The notes under the pieces were generated by a model. The model did not search any database. It saw only the letters and a list, made by a program, of their open reading frames with translations, and was not told the DNA's origin. Source: Acanthoscelides obtectus (Eukaryota; Arthropoda; Insecta; Coleoptera; Chrysomelidae). Taken from it: a stretch of DNA of 64,000 nucleotides. Each line of letters starts with the position of its first letter. The stretch's first letter is position 1. Of this stretch, positions 10,164-21,335 are shown one piece after another. The stretch lies in NCBI GenBank assembly GCA_963669975.1, contig CAVLJG010000010.1, positions 60,693,375 through 60,757,374 of the forward strand, written 5' to 3'. The translations under genes and the position numbers were made by a program.

Positions 10164-11750
10164 TCAATCCTGATTAGAGTCATGATCACTGTCTGAGGAA
10201 CTGTCATTGCTATCACTTTCACCTCCTATGTTGATTATTATTTCTTCCTGTATTTCTTGAATGAGACTGTCTTTTTCCCAATATTCATCTTCAATTTTTA
10301 TAACATGTCCAATAACCTTTTGCCAGTCACTGGCACTTACTGAAGCGATGGCCTTATTAGAAATTTCATCTAGTTTTTTTATAGTAAATTCGCCGCTTGT
10401 ATTATGGCTTCTAATGAAAAATTTTACTTGTGCCCAAATCATCTCTATGGGATTAAACTGACACATATAGGGTGGCGTTCGAAGTGGGGTGTGTCCGAAA
10501 CTTCTTATTAAATTATCTATCTTATAATTTTTCTCATCAGATGGTGGCCTATGTAGACAAGCTATTTCATAAAGCTCCATTTTTTTAGCATTAGGATCAT
10601 GCTCTATACCTTTTTTGCTCAACCACGTGATGATGTCTCTTTTTAGAGAAGATCTAGTTGGAGGCTTGTCTTCCAAAGCTGAATGGTAAGGTGCATTATC
10701 CATTATTATAATACTATTAGGAGGAATGTTAGGAAATAGTTTTTCAGTAAGCCACTTCGTGAAATTTTCTTGGTTCATTTGACCGTGATAATCACCAGTG
10801 GCACAGCCAGCCTTGAAAATGAGACAGGCTCCAGGAACAAAACCATCTTGCGAACCCGCATGAACAATTATAAGTCGTCCTGGAAATGAATAAATAGCCT
10901 CATTTTAGTGTTATTTTAAGTTTGCCAACACCTTTTTGAATCACTATGTATAAAAAACATATTTTTGAGAAAAAAATACTTGCAAGGGATTATGTATTCA
11001 ATTAGACAAATTAAATGAGCACTTATTAAGAATATTCCAAAATTGAGAAAAATGTATAATAAGCAAAATCGAGGTGAAAGAAACTTTATTACCTGTAGAA
11101 CTTATATTGCTCAGGACACCCATAATTTCTTCGCTTTGCCAGCATTTCTTGAAAGTGAGGTCATTATCAACCCAAGTTTCGTCCAAATAAATAATATGCC
11201 TTCCTTCTTCCCGGAACTTTTTAATAGACCTAAGATACTTGTATCGCCAATGTAAAATACTGGGTCTTTCCATTAGTAATTTCCTTTTGTTGTGGCATTT
11301 ACGCCAGTAAAATCCTTTTGCTTTTAAAAGCAGCCTCAACGATTCTTTACCAAATGGAAATTCCATTTCTTCCTTCAGTTTGATTAGAAGTTTACTACAA
11401 GTAGGTACCACTTTAAAATCACAGTAAAATTTTTCTATCATTCTCCGAATAATGGAAAAATCGACTCCATCAATTTTTTGGATCACAGAAGGGCGTGATC
11501 TCTTTTTTCCGGGAGAAGCTAAAGGCTGTGTGGAGGTTGCATTTTGCCTGTCTTTATCTTCTTTTCTAATTTTACTTATAGTTCGTTCACTAACACCCGT
11601 ATAATATGCCGCCCTTGCATTTCTAGCTACCAGTGGATAAACGAAAGTATTGTTAGCCGCTTCTGCATCGCAAGCACGTATCACGTTTGCTATTATTTCC
11701 CTTGCCTGGCTGTGAATAACTTTCCCATGCTTGAATTCCATTATCACCAC
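10164..11750 (-). CDS. Intact two-exon Tc1/mariner-type (IS630) transposase
   Basis: Exon 1 is 11750-11093 and exon 2 is 10879-10164. The 213-bp intron is GT-AG and the join restores a Gly codon (SST-G-RLIIVHAGSQDGF), giving an uninterrupted protein of about 457 residues. The N-terminus is a helix-turn-helix region (GVSERTISKIRK). Catalytic motifs are IIYLDETWVD (first D), IIIMDNAPYHS (second D) and CQFNPIEMIWAQVK (E). There are 84 residues between the second D and the E, against 34 in classical Tc1; the extra sequence follows DNAPYHS. The C-terminus is Ser/Asp-rich. Terminal repeats were not found. It may be a recently active element or a domesticated gene. Confidence 0.85.
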
Positions 11751-12009
11751 TAAACAGTAAATTATATTTTCAAAGTATTTGCCAACTGCCTACGCCTATG
11801 GGAGTAGGTTTATAAATGACCGTGCCATCGGCACGTTATTCTAGTTTCAGATAAGATAAGAGTTTTGGACCAATCAGCGACCGGATGTTTACCTGCGGCC
11901 TGGGTTTTCCAGCTACATTGCCAAATTCAGCGGAACAATTCTATATCTTAAATATGTTAATATGTATGGACCGCATTTTATGTAGAACATCTGACAACTT
12001 CGCAATTTT

Positions 12010-12234
12010 TTGTCCGCATTCTTTCGGCTTGCAATCTTTCGCTGGTCCAACAGTAGTACGGTGAAACCAACGGATTCCGATTTTGAAGAAATATGTAGAC
12101 AAAAGTACAATGAGGCGAATAGTGACTTTAGTAATGATGAATCAGAGGATGCAGAGCCAATTATCAGCGATTATTTAACCGATAGCGAGCAGGAAATCGA
12201 TCAGAAAAACGAAAAAACGACTATGGAGGAGGAG

Positions 12235-12265
<31 letters not shown>

Positions 12266-12606
12266 AGACTGATACAGAAGAAGCTGGGTAGTTGTATGGC
12301 CGTAATATATTCAAGTGGAGTGAGAAAGAACTTACCAGAAACGTTCGCACACCTGCTCATAACATCGTTATTCTTCCATCAGTACGCTCTCATGTGCAAA
12401 AGTCAAATAGTGGCTTATACTATTTTGATGCGCTTTTCTCTGCGGAAATGTACAACATGATATTAAAAAGAACTAATGAAAAACTTCGTCTGATTTATAA
12501 GAATTGCAAGAAAATCGGACTATCTGATGTTGATGAAACTGTAATCAGAGATTTTTTAGGACTGTTGATATATACCTCAGTATTCAAATCAAACACTGAA
12601 GACTAG
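12010..12606 (+). pseudogene. piggyBac transposase N-terminus (copy 2)
   Basis: The frame starts in the 12010 region with PTDSDFEEICRQ and passes through an acidic stretch ending in a Glu-rich run encoded by GAG/GAA repeats (12226-12275). A TAG at 12289-12291 interrupts, and the same frame continues with IFKWSEKELTRNVRTPAHNI and YKNCKKIGL, ending with FLGLLIYTSVFKSNTED at 12606. These are the acidic leader and first globular part of piggyBac transposases. The DDD core is absent, so only a 5' fragment survives. Confidence 0.75.
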
Positions 12607-13019
12607 GATATGTTGCTACATATGTCCTTCAAGATTAAGAAGAAAGACATAGTATGTGTGTTTCATGTGTAAAAAAGCAAATTGTCTAAAGTAAATGTAA
12701 ATGTTGCAAAAATTGTTGCCTAAAGCTTCAAGAATAATGACCAAAATCACATTTTTTACCCAATGCGCAAATGTTCTTTTCTTATTTCATTTCAATTTAA
12801 TATTTAGTTTGTGTTGTTTTATAGGCTAAGGAAGTACAAAACGGTTTTTGATTTATATAAATTTACGAAATTTTGAGGTACATATAAACTTTTGAACTCG
12901 ATAACACTGAAAAAGAATAGATTTCATATGTATTTAGGAGTTCCCGTTACATTACATCATATAGATACACTTTTTAAAAAGTAGAATACACCATTTTTGC
13001 AAAAAAAGGTTATATATAT
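12607..13019. other. No gene recognised
   Basis: AT-rich spacer with a short TA-rich microsatellite at its right edge (about 13010-13036). Confidence 0.5.
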
Positions 13020-13395
13020 ATACATATATATATAGTTGTCATATCGCTCTATTACAGCATCATACGCGTTTTTGTAGTTCGCTGCCGTGAAATCTATACA
13101 TTGAATTGAATTTGCAGCATCACCCTGTAATGCAGCCTTCAAGTAACGAAACTTCTGTATATCAGTTATAGATTCATTATCATGTATAAGCAAATGCGCA
13201 CTGCTCGCGGTCGATGACGAGGACTTTGTCAGATTTGACTTCTGATTTGTCGTTTATCAATAATTTTGCTACACCTAAATAGCGATCAAAATAGCTTTCT
13301 ACGAGCTCACGCTCGTCGATTTGTTTTTCCAAGACATCATCATGCGCTAATGACTCTATTTGGCACTGTATTCCTGCAAATTCCTCATTTTCCAC
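13020..13395 (-). pseudogene. BEL/Pao gag fragment
   Basis: The frame from 13395 (QIDERELVESYFDRYL) shifts near 13193 into ITDIQKFRYLKAALQGDAAN, then NYKNAYDAVIERYDNY. This is the conserved gag block of Pao-type elements: KF-YL--AL-GDA, then NY--A---L-ERYDN. It is not joined to the larger BEL/Pao remnant at 8.2-9.4 kb and ends in TA-rich sequence. Confidence 0.75.
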
Positions 13396-13681
13396 GTGTA
13401 TTCATTAAATTTTCTGGCGTAGGTCGTACAAGGTTCCATCACCTAACCCTTTCGCAACGGAGGATCTTGTTACAAAATATGTCTGCCCTTACGGGGAAAA
13501 CGCCGCTTGCTGATTTATCCGCTCCCCGTTACCAATCAACATTTTATGACACGCTGATCTATCCACTTCCGGTTAAGAATGACTATACGTCTTTGTATAT
13601 TTGATTATATTCTTTAGTGAAATGGCGATAATTTAAAAAAAAATTTGTATTTACAAAGATATTTTCATACAAAAATGATAT

Positions 13682-14104
13682 TCAAGCATACAAACACACA
13701 TATGTAGATAACAAAAAGATAACGTAAGTAACAAAATCTGAATATACAAATGCGAATGGAACGTTTAAAATTTTAACACATTGTTGCACTTCGTCGCCGG
13801 GTTGCAGACATTGCACATTTTGCCGATGGTAAGGATGTAAAACTTCCCGACTTAAAATTCTCCACGCAAGACTTTGGGAACTTGGTAACTGGGCTGCAAG
13901 CCGCCTAGTACTTGTACTAGGATCATCGCCCTGTATTAGTTTGTTCAACAACTGTTTTGATCTTCTTGATCGGATATTTTCCCATTCCTCGGCGTCGCCA
14001 TCGAAATCGCCCTCAGAATCGCTATTTTGTATTATTTCTAAATACTCTCGATCTGTTAACTCACTTAGGCCCAATTTCACCAACAACAGTCCGTTATTCT
14101 CCAC
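13682..14104 (-). pseudogene. Chimeric transposase fragment (piggyBac-like leader joined to mariner-type HTH)
   Basis: One open frame of 140 residues. The first third, LTDREYLEIIQNSDSEGDFD, resembles the acidic leader of piggyBac proteins. The middle, DPSTSTRRLAAQLPSSQSLA then WRILSREVLHPYHRQNVQ, resembles the helix-turn-helix that precedes the DDE domain in insect mariner-type transposases. After QPGDEVQQCVKI the frame continues as hydrophobic sequence without a recognisable domain. It is most simply an accidental fusion of two element fragments; a real fused protein is less likely. Confidence 0.55.
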
Positions 14105-15717
14105 CTATGGGTAACAGACCGTCAGATACAGCGAATGAGCTTCAACATCCAATCAACAAATTTTAGCAACCAATAGCTATGAAATGTTGAAAACAAAATA
14201 CTGTCAAAGTATGAGATGACAACTTGTCATTGAAACATCACCAGCTTATTGAATATTAAGAAATTACATATAATTAAGTCAAAATTTTAAGAAATGTTTG
14301 ATTTTTTAATTAAATTCATGTTTTAATTACTATTATTGATTTTTTTATTCATGTTTATATTATTTCCTTCAATAGATATGTGATACTGGTTTTTTTTCCT
14401 ATAAACCTCTTGCAGATAGCTATTAAGCACCTACTTCATGACAGGCTCTACCAAAAGATAATGCTCGTTTCCAAACATTCATTCATTTACTTGCCGTTCA
14501 TCAGAACCATTATGGCACCTTAGATTGATATTCCCACAAAACCATTCAGGTTTTTTGATATCCATACATCCATAAAGTTGAATATTTTTCGTTCGTAAAC
14601 ATCCACACTATATCCACAGCGATTAATAAATTCCCAAATATATGTACGTCTTAAAGCTACCATCAAACCTAAAACATGCAAAAAAACTACAAATTTGCCA
14701 TATTTTTCTTTTTCACGAGTACATATTCTAGGTTATATTTATATTAGACATTATTTGAATACAGCTGATTATTGCATTTCAAGGAGTGACACATGTTTGG
14801 GATCTGTCAACTCTTGGTACCAGTCACAAAACATATTATACTCTGAAGGTTTAATTCCATGCTATTCAATGACAACACGGTGACTTGTGTGGTTATCCGC
14901 GGTCATTTTGTGAGGGTGCGACAGGGTTGCCAGATTGTGCATTAATATCCCGTTTCACCCTCCTGGTTCCAGTGGAGTAAGTTCCGCCAACTGTTGTAAT
15001 ATACTCTACTATGCTTTATAAGATTATTCGTGACATTTTTCCCAAAATCATTGCACAACACTTAAAAAAATGCAAATGAAAATTTAAAATTATTTCCTTG
15101 GCGCCGCAATATAGCTCCGTCGGTACCTTGGGCTATACATCTTGACAGTAGGGATGTTCGATACGATCCTATATTTAGAAGTATCAATACATTTCACGAG
15201 TATCGTCATCTTTCGATCCGGACTGTGTGAGAAAGAGTGACTGCCATTTGGCTGCGACATAACCCTACCAAATCAGACATATATTTCATCATTTTCAAAT
15301 AAATTGTACAAAATCTTCAAATTTGTGAAGTTAGCGAGTTTCACTTCATACGTTGTTACCAGACATGCCCAAATCATCAGTTGCTGCCGTGATATTCATC
15401 CCGACCACTGCATCCCCACGGCTAGGCGACCGTATGTTAAATTTGTATTGATAGGGCAGCGGGTATTATATGTCACAGTGTTTGTGCACTGATTGCAACA
15501 GTTAAATGATACCAAAAATATTTTCATAAATAGGAGATCTTTCCCATTCAGGATCGAACAATCTACCAAAGATGCTTATAATCATGATACGAACAAAATT
15601 CAAAACCAGCAAATGTAAAAGATTCATTTCGCACCCTCCACCACGGGACTTGATCGTCGTTAGACTTGGCAACCCTGCGAGTGTCAGATAGATATCTCCG
15701 CCAGTCAAAAAAGAAAA
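14105..15717. other. No gene recognised; possible hAT-type end
   Basis: AT-rich spacer without a supported gene. At 15149-15171 AGTAGGGATGTTCGATACG looks like a hAT terminus but no inverted partner was found. A few small open frames (for example 14695-14883, 15304-15492) show no domain. Confidence 0.4.
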
Positions 15718-15769
15718 ATTGAGGATTAAACGACTTACCTGCAAGGAAGTTCAATCCCAATTATACGAG

Positions 15770-15876
15770 GTTGGACACGTCCTCCTAGATCACCCTGTAG
15801 TAGTACCTCTTACTGCTGTGTGGCGCAAGTTTAAAGATGATTCACCGCCCGCTCGACCCAGCTCCCGCCTTCCGTA
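15770..15876 (+). repeat. DIRS inverted terminal repeat, 3' side
   Basis: Starts GTTGGACACGTCCTCC and ends CCGCCTTCCGTA. As read by eye it is identical over 107 bases to 22439-22545. Its orientation is opposite to the DIRS coding strand, as expected for the distal terminal repeat. Confidence 0.85.
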
Positions 15877-15969
15877 AGCCTCGTCATTATACTTCGGCGT
15901 AGATACAAGTTCAGGATCGCCTTCTGGGTTGGGGTAGTCTCAAGGCAAGACATTCTTAAAAAGGGAGGG

Positions 15970-16087
15970 CGTGATCTAGGAGGACGTGTCCAACCTCGTA
16001 TAATTGGGATTGAACTTCTTTACAGGTAAGTCGTTTAATCCTCAATTATACTTCTGTTGGACACGTCCTCCTAGATCACCCTGTAGA
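15970..16087. repeat. DIRS internal complementary region (ICR)
   Basis: 15970-16045 is the inverse complement of 15718-15793 with a few differences (GTGATCTAGGAGGACGTG, then TTTACAGGTAAGTCG). 16046-16087 is a direct copy of the other end (ATTATACTTCT followed by GTTGGACACG). The two ends therefore meet at about 16046, the layout that templates the circular junction in DIRS replication. Confidence 0.8.
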
Positions 16088-16306
16088 TGTTCAAAGATAT
16101 TGGAAGGCGATCGGAGATATTGAAACATAACCAAGCACAATTTGCTACTAGAATTTATTCGAGCAATTTTGACAGAAAATAGTATAACTTATTCTAATTT
16201 AATTACGAATTAAGGTATATGGTATATAAACAGAATGAAATTGCTAAAACTGTAAATAGGAAAATAGATACTTAATTCTAATTCGTGGATTAAAGCACAT
16301 TACGCA

Positions 16307-17433
16307 TTACGATTTTGTTAATGTTTCTATGTAACACGCAAATGGTGTTTCTTTGGCAGATACCGGTCTATTGTAGAACCTAGCAAAAGAGCTTGACTTT
16401 TCAGTCCAACCAGCTGATTTCCTTATAATTTCAATATTCAATCCAGTTTTGAAAGCGGCCGAGGAAGATGCGTGGCGAGTACTATGACCTTTAAATTTAT
16501 TTATGTCTACTCCAATTTTTCCCAATCCATATTTTATCCAACGACTTATTGTCTGTGTCGTCGCAGGATGTTGGGGTTTCTTTACAGTTAATATAAGAGA
16601 GTTTTCACTCTTTCGGGATAGTTTTGTTCGTTTTATATAATGAAGAATTGTAGTCGCTATGCAAAGTTCTGGTTTCTCCTTAAAAAAGGGAAATATCAAT
16701 ACCGGTTGTGGCGTCTTGGGTGCTGACGTTTTCAATATATCGGTAATCATGATTTTAAGTCCGTCTTCTGAGGAAAGTATGTTGCTCAACTTTATTTTTG
16801 CTAGTGTTTGGACCCTTTGAGCTGTTCCAAGGGCAAGTAATAAGACTAGCTTAACTGACAGGTTTGTTAGGTCCAGAGATTCTAAAGGATGTAATTTCTC
16901 AAGCATTTCCAATACCGGATAAAGATCCCAGATCTCTTCATACCTTGGAAAGATGGCCTTGCCTTGAAAACTCCTTTTATAAATCGCTCCACCTCTACAG
17001 ATTTTCCAGCTTCAGATAGCAAATTTAGAGCAAATTTATGTGTATTAATTGTTGTGAATGTTGCTCCCTTTTCAAACTCCTGGGTTAAAAAATTGAGAAT
17101 GTTATGTGCGTTTGCCTGAAATATTATATTAGTATTGCCGGTACAAAATGACCACCATTTTAAAAATGTGCTATTGTACTGTTTTAGTGTGTTTTGGCTA
17201 AAGGATCCAACAATAATTTCTATTGAAGTCTCCGATATGTTTTTCCTGGAGTAGATTTGCCAGATAAAATTGCTGCACCCAGGGTAAGGTTCTTCCATAG
17301 GAGGCGTGGTTTCCTGAAAGGGGATAGGAGCAAGTTGTATTGTGGATGGAAGATAATTGTTTCGGATATGATCATATTTTCCAAGCTTGGAAACCAAGCT
17401 TGTGACGTCCAAATCGGGAAAACCATTATGCAT
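16307..17433 (-). pseudogene. DIRS tyrosine recombinase (YR)
   Basis: An N-terminal core-binding domain (FSQNTLKQYNSTFLKWWSF) lies in the frame 17433-16882. A frameshift near 16930 leads into the catalytic domain, 16912-16307. The recombinase residues are present: the first Arg in LGTAQRVQTLAKI, the His and Arg in GHSTRHASSS, the Trp in SAGWT and the Tyr in FARFYNRP. This domain integrates the circular DNA copy and replaces the DDE integrase of LTR elements. Its start overlaps the end of the RT-RNase H frame by about 210 bases, as usual for the group. Confidence 0.88.
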
Positions 17434-19128
17434 TCTGCTTCCTCGGATTTAATTTTTTGAAGAACTTTTGGGATAAGAGAAAAGGGTGGAAATATATAGG
17501 CCCTGATACTTTCCCATGACAAGGTAAAAGCATCTACCATGAAGCTTGCTGGATCTGGGTACCAAGATACGAAGTTTTTGCATTTAGTATTTAGATAACT
17601 GGCAAAAAGATCAACTTCTGGTACTCCTAGACGTTTTGTTATAGTTATATAAGCTTCGGGATGTAAAGAGTATTCTGTTTCGATAGATTTAGATCTAGAA
17701 GCCGAGTCTGCTAAGAAATTACCTTTGGAATTTATATGAGATGCAAACAGGAGTATTTTTCGTTTTTCACACCATCTCCATATTTCCCTGGATATTTTGT
17801 TTAAATTTTTATATTTGACTCCACCCATTCTATTGATGTAAGAAACGGCAGTTATATTATCAATTCTTAAGAGTATTCTACATCGCGTTAAATGTCTGGC
17901 AAACGTTTTGAGACCAAGAAACGCTGCTTTAAGTTCTAAGTAATTAATGTGCTTGACAACTTCCTCTTTATCCCAGAACCCTCTTGCTTGTTTTTTATTA
18001 CATACTGCTCCCCAGCCTGTGGAAGAAGCATCTGTGAACAAAGTCAATTTATAACTGGGAACTTTTAAGTTGAAATAACAAGTTTCTATATTTTCTAGCC
18101 ACCAAATAAGATCGTTTTCAAGATGGTGGGGGATGTGCATGAGTTTCTCAAAATTTCCGTTATGATTTCTCAAGGCAAGGTATTTTGCTCTCTCAAATTG
18201 TTTGGTATAGAGCCAGCCATAATGTGTCCAGGACAAATTGATATTAAATCACCAATAAATCTGCACCAGATTCTAATTTTTATTTCCTTTTGAGACAAAA
18301 TTGTCTTCGTCATCTTTTTGATTTTATAGACTTTTTCTTTCGTAGGGTGCATGTCATTGCATTTGTGTTAAACACGAACCCCAAATATGTTAATTCTTGA
18401 GTTGGTTTCAAAAAACTCTTTTCTCTGTTTATGACAAAACCTAACTTTTCTAGCACAACGCATGTTTCACTAATGTTTTTTGAGCAATCTTCATTTTCAC
18501 TTTTAGCAAAGCATCATCTAAGTAAAAAATAGAGGTGTGCCCTCTTTCCCTCAGATACTGGGTTACTGGTCTTAAAATTTTTGTAAAGACATAAGGCGCT
18601 GTAGATAGTCCAAAAGGAAGACATTGAAATTCAAAAATCTTCTGTTCAAATTCGAATCTTAAAAACTTTTTATATTTCTGAGAGATTGGAACCGAAAAAT
18701 AGGCATCCTTCAAGTCAATAGAGGCTAGAAAACAATTCTCGCTTATTAAATTTTTTACTGTTCTAGTGTCCTCTAATTTAAAATGTGGTGGAGATGAATA
18801 TGTATTTAGGTTTTTGAGATTTAAAATAAATCTGTAACTGCCGTTTGATTTCTCTCTCAAGAAATAGGACGATAAAAATTGTCCCTTGCATTTTTCGACA
18901 AGCTTTACAGCACCATTCGATAAAAGATTATTTATGCAGTCCGAATACAGTTTTTCCATATTCTTGGGGATACTTCGTGTTTTTGGAGGAACATGTTGGT
19001 GAGGCAATTCATTAAACGGAATTTTATACCCCTTGATCCAGCTCAGGATGAGACTGTTGTTGGTTATTTCCTCCCATTCTTTATAAAAAAACGTAATCTT
19101 CCTGCAAAATTAATATAATTCTTTACCT
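17220..19128 (-). pseudogene. DIRS reverse transcriptase-RNase H
   Basis: The RT entry near 19070 (WEEITNNSLILSWIKGYKIP) leads to the palm with SIDLKDAYFSVPIS and the catalytic FYLDDALLK near 18510. Frame changes follow at about 18465, 18350 and 18235. RNase H lies around 18050-17690, with LTFTD-type entry (TLFTDASSTGWGAVC), NYLELKAAF, LLRIDNITAVSYI and LADSASRS. The C-terminus (EVDLFASYLNTKC, AFTLSWE, PPFSLIPKVL) is typical of DIRS-group pol proteins. The enzyme is broken. Confidence 0.9.
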
Positions 19129-20007
19129 CTAACGGCGCCCCTTCCATTCGTGTTGTTTCTTGATGCGTTTTCCCTTTTTGTAGCGATCTTTTTTGTTCCA
19201 AGTGTTTGTCTTGAATGTTGGTTTGTTGTAGCTGTAACTGGGCCTCTTCTTGTTGTCTGTTGGCCGCCACCGGTTCCTCGAGGCATGCCCCTTCAAGTTT
19301 TTTGAGCTGGTTGCCGTTGTAGACTTCAGTTCCTTTGCTAATGACTCCAGGTTTTTAGCAGATTTGCATGTTTCTGCAAAATCGTCACCAAATAGCATTG
19401 AATCTCTGCTTTGACCCATGGCCACTAATTGCATTTTCTTATTGAAATGTCGGTGCACCATATATTTTCGATGTGTGCTCATTAAGTGATGAATGGAGCA
19501 CAACATTTTTCCTGCATCGACTAATCCGACTAGATTGGGATCTGGATCTGTGTTGGACTCAACGTTTTGAAGCATGTTAGTCATCACGTTACCAAGGGCA
19601 GTTATTGATTTTCCCAATTGGTTTTGTAATGACATAAGGAATTTATCCCTCTTAACGTCTGTTGGAGGAATCATAGCTTCCACTTCTGGGTTATTCTTAG
19701 GGGCTTCTAGAAGTGAGCAGTTACTAGGAAAAAGGACGGAATCAAAGGTCTTAGTGATCGTTTCTTTATCTAAGCCTTGCACGATGTAGCTAGACCATCT
19801 GTTCGCTAAATCTGGTGCTAATTCTGGTCCAAACGAACTTTTATTGTTTGGATTTTCCCCCAAAATAGTGGATAATTCACTTTTTGCTTCGGTGGTCCGC
19901 TCGGTTTGGCTGTCGTCATTACAAATATCTGAATCAGAATCATTGCTTATATCCGAGCTCGTGGTGGTGGACTCGGAGTCTGAACCTGATGAAAGAAAAA
20001 ACCCCAT
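19129..20007 (-). CDS. DIRS gag, second exon, open reading frame intact
   Basis: A 292-residue open frame with a Ser/Asp/Thr-rich N-terminus (SDSESTTTSSDISND), a central helical part (LDKETITKTFDSVLFPSNCS) and a basic C-terminus (RNRWRPTDNKKRPSYSYNKP) suited to nucleic-acid binding. A splice acceptor (TTCTTTCATCAG) near 19990 suggests the true coding exon begins at SDSES; the upstream Met at 20007 would lie in the intron. The first exon found at 22603-22706 joins it in phase. No zinc knuckle is present. Confidence 0.75.
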   Translation of the reverse strand: MGFFLSSGSDSESTTTSSDISNDSDSDICNDDSQTERTTEAKSELSTILGENPNNKSSFGPELAPDLANRWSSYIVQGLDKETITKTFDSVLFPSNCSLLEAPKNNPEVEAMIPPTDVKRDKFLMSLQNQLGKSITALGNVMTNMLQNVESNTDPDPNLVGLVDAGKMLCSIHHLMSTHRKYMVHRHFNKKMQLVAMGQSRDSMLFGDDFAETCKSAKNLESLAKELKSTTATSSKNLKGHASRNRWRPTDNKKRPSYSYNKPTFKTNTWNKKDRYKKGKRIKKQHEWKGRR

Positions 20008-20100
20008 GTTTTAGCCGAGGTTTATGAAAGCAATTGATAGAAATAAATGATAAGGCTACGGAAAAAAACATAAAACAGGTAATAGCCGGATGTCATGATA

Positions 20101-20662
20101 GGAGATTACATCCACCCCCCTTCCTTTTTTGCAGTAGTCCAAAAACCTTGCAATACTATCAAGGGTCATAAAATATGCTAAAAATCATAATACTCCATAA
20201 TGCAACCAAGCTTATGTTGATCTATAAAAATACATGTGATTAAGACTGGATCGTAACACGAGCCGTCACTGATTACATCGTAAAGAATATTATATGATCC
20301 ATGAAATTATTTGGTGAATAACACGGAGGCTAGTTTTATTTAACCCTCCATGTTTAGGTAGTAACAAAAAAGATAACCGATCCTAATCATCTGTGCATGA
20401 ATCACTGTCGACGGCCCAGGTAGAAAAACTTGTTTCCGATAACAGCGGTTGAGATAAACATCGTCCTTGACAGCGTATATGAGTGGTTATCTGAAATTTG
20501 GTTAACTTGGTGTTAGCATGAATTTTCACAATATTAAAAAATATATATCCTATATCTGAAACTACTAAGCGATATTTTATAGTCTATTTAGTTCGGTCAC
20601 CAATTTTGATAAATGTCATAATATTCTTTATTTCAATAAATTGACATTTTTTACTCCAAATA
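20101..20662. other. No gene recognised
   Basis: Spacer between the DIRS gag and the TCAGGCCCTAG array. Probably contains a DIRS intron remnant near 20.0-20.1 kb and the outer end of the next element, but no boundary is visible. Confidence 0.4.
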
Positions 20663-21277
20663 TCAGGCCCTAGCCATGTAAGATCTCCCAAATTTAGTAT
20701 TCACGTCACTGTAATCTTATTGTATTAAATAATAATTTGATGAAACTCTATTTAAATTTGTTTACTATTACATTGCTTACATTGTCATTACGATTTAATG
20801 TATAAAATAATTTTGTTTGATCGCATTATTTCAAGTCAAAAAGTGTAAGCGATAAAAAATATCAGGCCCTAGTCATTTACGAAATTCAAAAATACGCGGC
20901 ATCCAAACATATGACTTATTCATAACTCACTCAATACGGTAGCATCGGTGTGTAGTTGGTTGCAAACACGAGCCAAGCCGCGGCAGCAATTTTGCTATTA
21001 GTGTGGTAACCGACTTTGCTGCGGAAACACGTGCTGTGCCAGTCAAACTCTCAGGCCCTAGGTAAGTCGTTTTAAACATATATAATTACTCATTGATCTC
21101 ATTACTTATTGAATGTATGAGCTAGGTCTGCTTTGTTATTTTGACCGCCTATTGATTTTATAGTGATTTATTGAAAATAATAGCTTTCATTTGATTTTGC
21201 TTCGTTTCGTCAGTCCCTAGACCGTCAGGCCCTAGTCGTAATAGTGACTAGGGCCTGATGCCACATCTAGGGACTGA
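20663..21277. repeat. Array of TCAGGCCCTAG / TCAGTCCCTAG motifs with a nested palindrome
   Basis: Copies lie at 20663-20673, 20862-20872, 21051-21061, 21210-21220 (T variant) and 21225-21235; inverted copies are at 21248-21258 and 21267-21277 (variant). The segment 21210-21277 is a nested palindrome, with a perfect 13-base arm pair (TCAGGCCCTAGTC / GACTAGGGCCTGA) around 21236-21245. The copy at 21051 is followed by GTAAGT, a possible splice donor for a 5' UTR intron ending in TTGTTGTAG at 21332. The array ends about 60 bases before the ATG of the next gene. Confidence 0.8.
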
Positions 21278-21335
21278 TGATCATACTGTGTGATGCATAG
21301 TTTTAATCATAATACCAATGTATTTGTTGTAGAAT

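Larger units (their letters stand above)
15718..20100 (-). mobile_element. DIRS-type tyrosine-recombinase retrotransposon
   Basis: Gene order on the minus strand is gag, RT-RNase H, tyrosine recombinase, with overlapping reading frames as in DIRS/PAT elements. The 3' end shows a split-terminal structure. A 107-bp terminal repeat at 15770-15876 is preceded by outer sequence 15718-15769. An internal complementary region at 15970-16087 is made of inverted copies of both element ends joined together. The 5' end is missing beyond about 20.1 kb, but a matching 5' end in opposite orientation sits at 22428-22713. At least four frameshifts mark the copy as dead. No methyltransferase domain was seen. 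Confidence 0.9.

Noticed and set aside
11820..11836. Hairpin CGTGCC-ATC-GGCACG
   Set aside because: Too short to assign as a terminal repeat of the Tc1-type gene; no second copy near 10.1 kb.
12226..12275. GAG/GAA trinucleotide run
   Set aside because: Explained as the Glu-rich acidic leader of a piggyBac transposase, not an independent repeat locus.
13266..13604. Plus-strand open frame of 112 codons opposite the BEL/Pao gag piece
   Set aside because: Its first half is the reverse of recognisable gag coding sequence and the rest shows no domain.
15149..15171. hAT-like end AGTAGGGATGTTCGATACG
   Set aside because: No inverted partner, no target duplication and no transposase nearby.
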